NCBI GenBank assembly: GCA_002497025.1
Contig: DAMG01000058.1
Location: 1-5,041, forward strand
DNA: 5,041 bases
Reading direction: 5' to 3'
Source of the DNA: Euryarchaeota archaeon UBA126
GTDB lineage: Archaea > Thermoplasmatota > Poseidoniia > Poseidoniales > Thalassarchaeaceae
Shown here: positions 4,893-5,041 of the stretch, piece by piece
Layout: every line of letters begins with the position of its first letter
Numbering within the stretch: the first letter of the stretch is position 1
Translations under genes and position numbers: made by a program
Notes under the pieces: generated by a model
Told to the model about the DNA's origin: nothing
Database searches by the model: none
What the model saw: only the letters and a program-made list of their open reading frames with translations

Positions 4893-5041
4893 TTAGTTCA
4901 GTATACCCCACGAATGTTCGGCATTACCCCTAATCCACTCATAATCATCCATAGAACGCAAACCCTCCTCATCTAATATTGCAATCTTTTCTACCTCAAG
5001 GGGATATTCATTATAGGTCAAATGACTAACAAAACCAGCTC
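4893..5041 (-). CDS. C-terminal end of an unidentified protein (partial at right edge)
   Basis: On the minus strand one frame is open from the right edge to a TAA at 4895-4893, giving 48 C-terminal residues. It begins AGFVSHLTYNEYPLEVEKI and ends NAEHSWGILN. The other two minus frames hit stops within about 25 bases of the edge. The composition looks like real protein: alternating hydrophobic and charged residues in VEKIAILDEEGLRSMDDYEWI, ending in an amphipathic segment with Trp and His. I do not recognise the family. No membrane segment is visible in this fragment. It runs in the same direction as the TPR gene and truA and is 46-76 bp upstream, so it may be the preceding gene of that operon. 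Confidence 0.6.
   Translation of the reverse strand, partial: AGFVSHLTYNEYPLEVEKIAILDEEGLRSMDDYEWIRGNAEHSWGILN

Noticed and set aside
4496..4933. 145-codon open frame on the plus strand across the TPR gene and its upstream gap
   Set aside because: Antisense to a clear TPR coding frame. The translation is Cys/Ser/Ile-rich with no domain, and it runs into the end of the partial minus-strand gene. No ribosome-binding site.
1..5041. Mobile element, CRISPR array, defence or toxin-antitoxin system
   Set aside because: No transposase, integrase, nuclease or toxin motifs, no direct-repeat arrays and no terminal repeats were found. The identified genes are housekeeping types.

Overview
The window reads as a gene-dense fragment of an archaeal chromosome with moderate-to-low GC. 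The best lineage clue is a CTP-dependent riboflavin kinase of the archaeal RibK (DUF120) type. It sits with an archaeal-looking TruA, short intergenic gaps and Shine-Dalgarno motifs of the GAGG/GGAGGT type, 5-6 nt from their starts. I infer a marine Thermoplasmatota (Poseidoniia / Marine Group II-like) organism, but the sequence alone cannot prove the lineage.

Layout, left to right. (1) Positions 1-318, plus strand: the 3' part of a membrane protein gene that enters from the left edge. (2) Positions 333-2020, minus strand: an apparent operon. In transcription order it holds a previously untracked 25-codon small ORF (1943-2020) with a strong ribosome-binding site, a kbl-type glycine C-acetyltransferase overlapping it by a GTGA junction, and a PaaI-like hotdog thioesterase whose ribosome-binding site overlaps the kbl stop. 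(3) Positions 2039-3393, plus strand: a PqqB-like metallo-beta-lactamase-fold protein, then RibK. (4) Positions 3374-5041, minus strand: a gene entering from the right edge (48 C-terminal residues visible), a TPR protein, and truA. TruA overlaps the end of ribK tail-to-tail by 20 bp.

Functionally this is mostly housekeeping: threonine/glycine interconversion with acetyl-CoA, acyl-CoA hydrolysis, FMN synthesis and tRNA pseudouridylation. The kbl and thioesterase products both handle CoA thioesters, so a shared role is plausible but inferred. The PqqB-like protein has no other PQQ gene beside it and should not be taken as evidence of PQQ synthesis.

The most interesting stretch is the roughly 90 bp between the divergent kbl and MBL genes. 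It is not empty: it encodes the small ORF and contains overlapping inverted repeats that could form mutually exclusive hairpins just before the kbl start, a possible translational attenuator. No RNA genes, insertion sequences, CRISPR arrays or other mobile elements were seen. No stretch above 300 bp lacks a gene.
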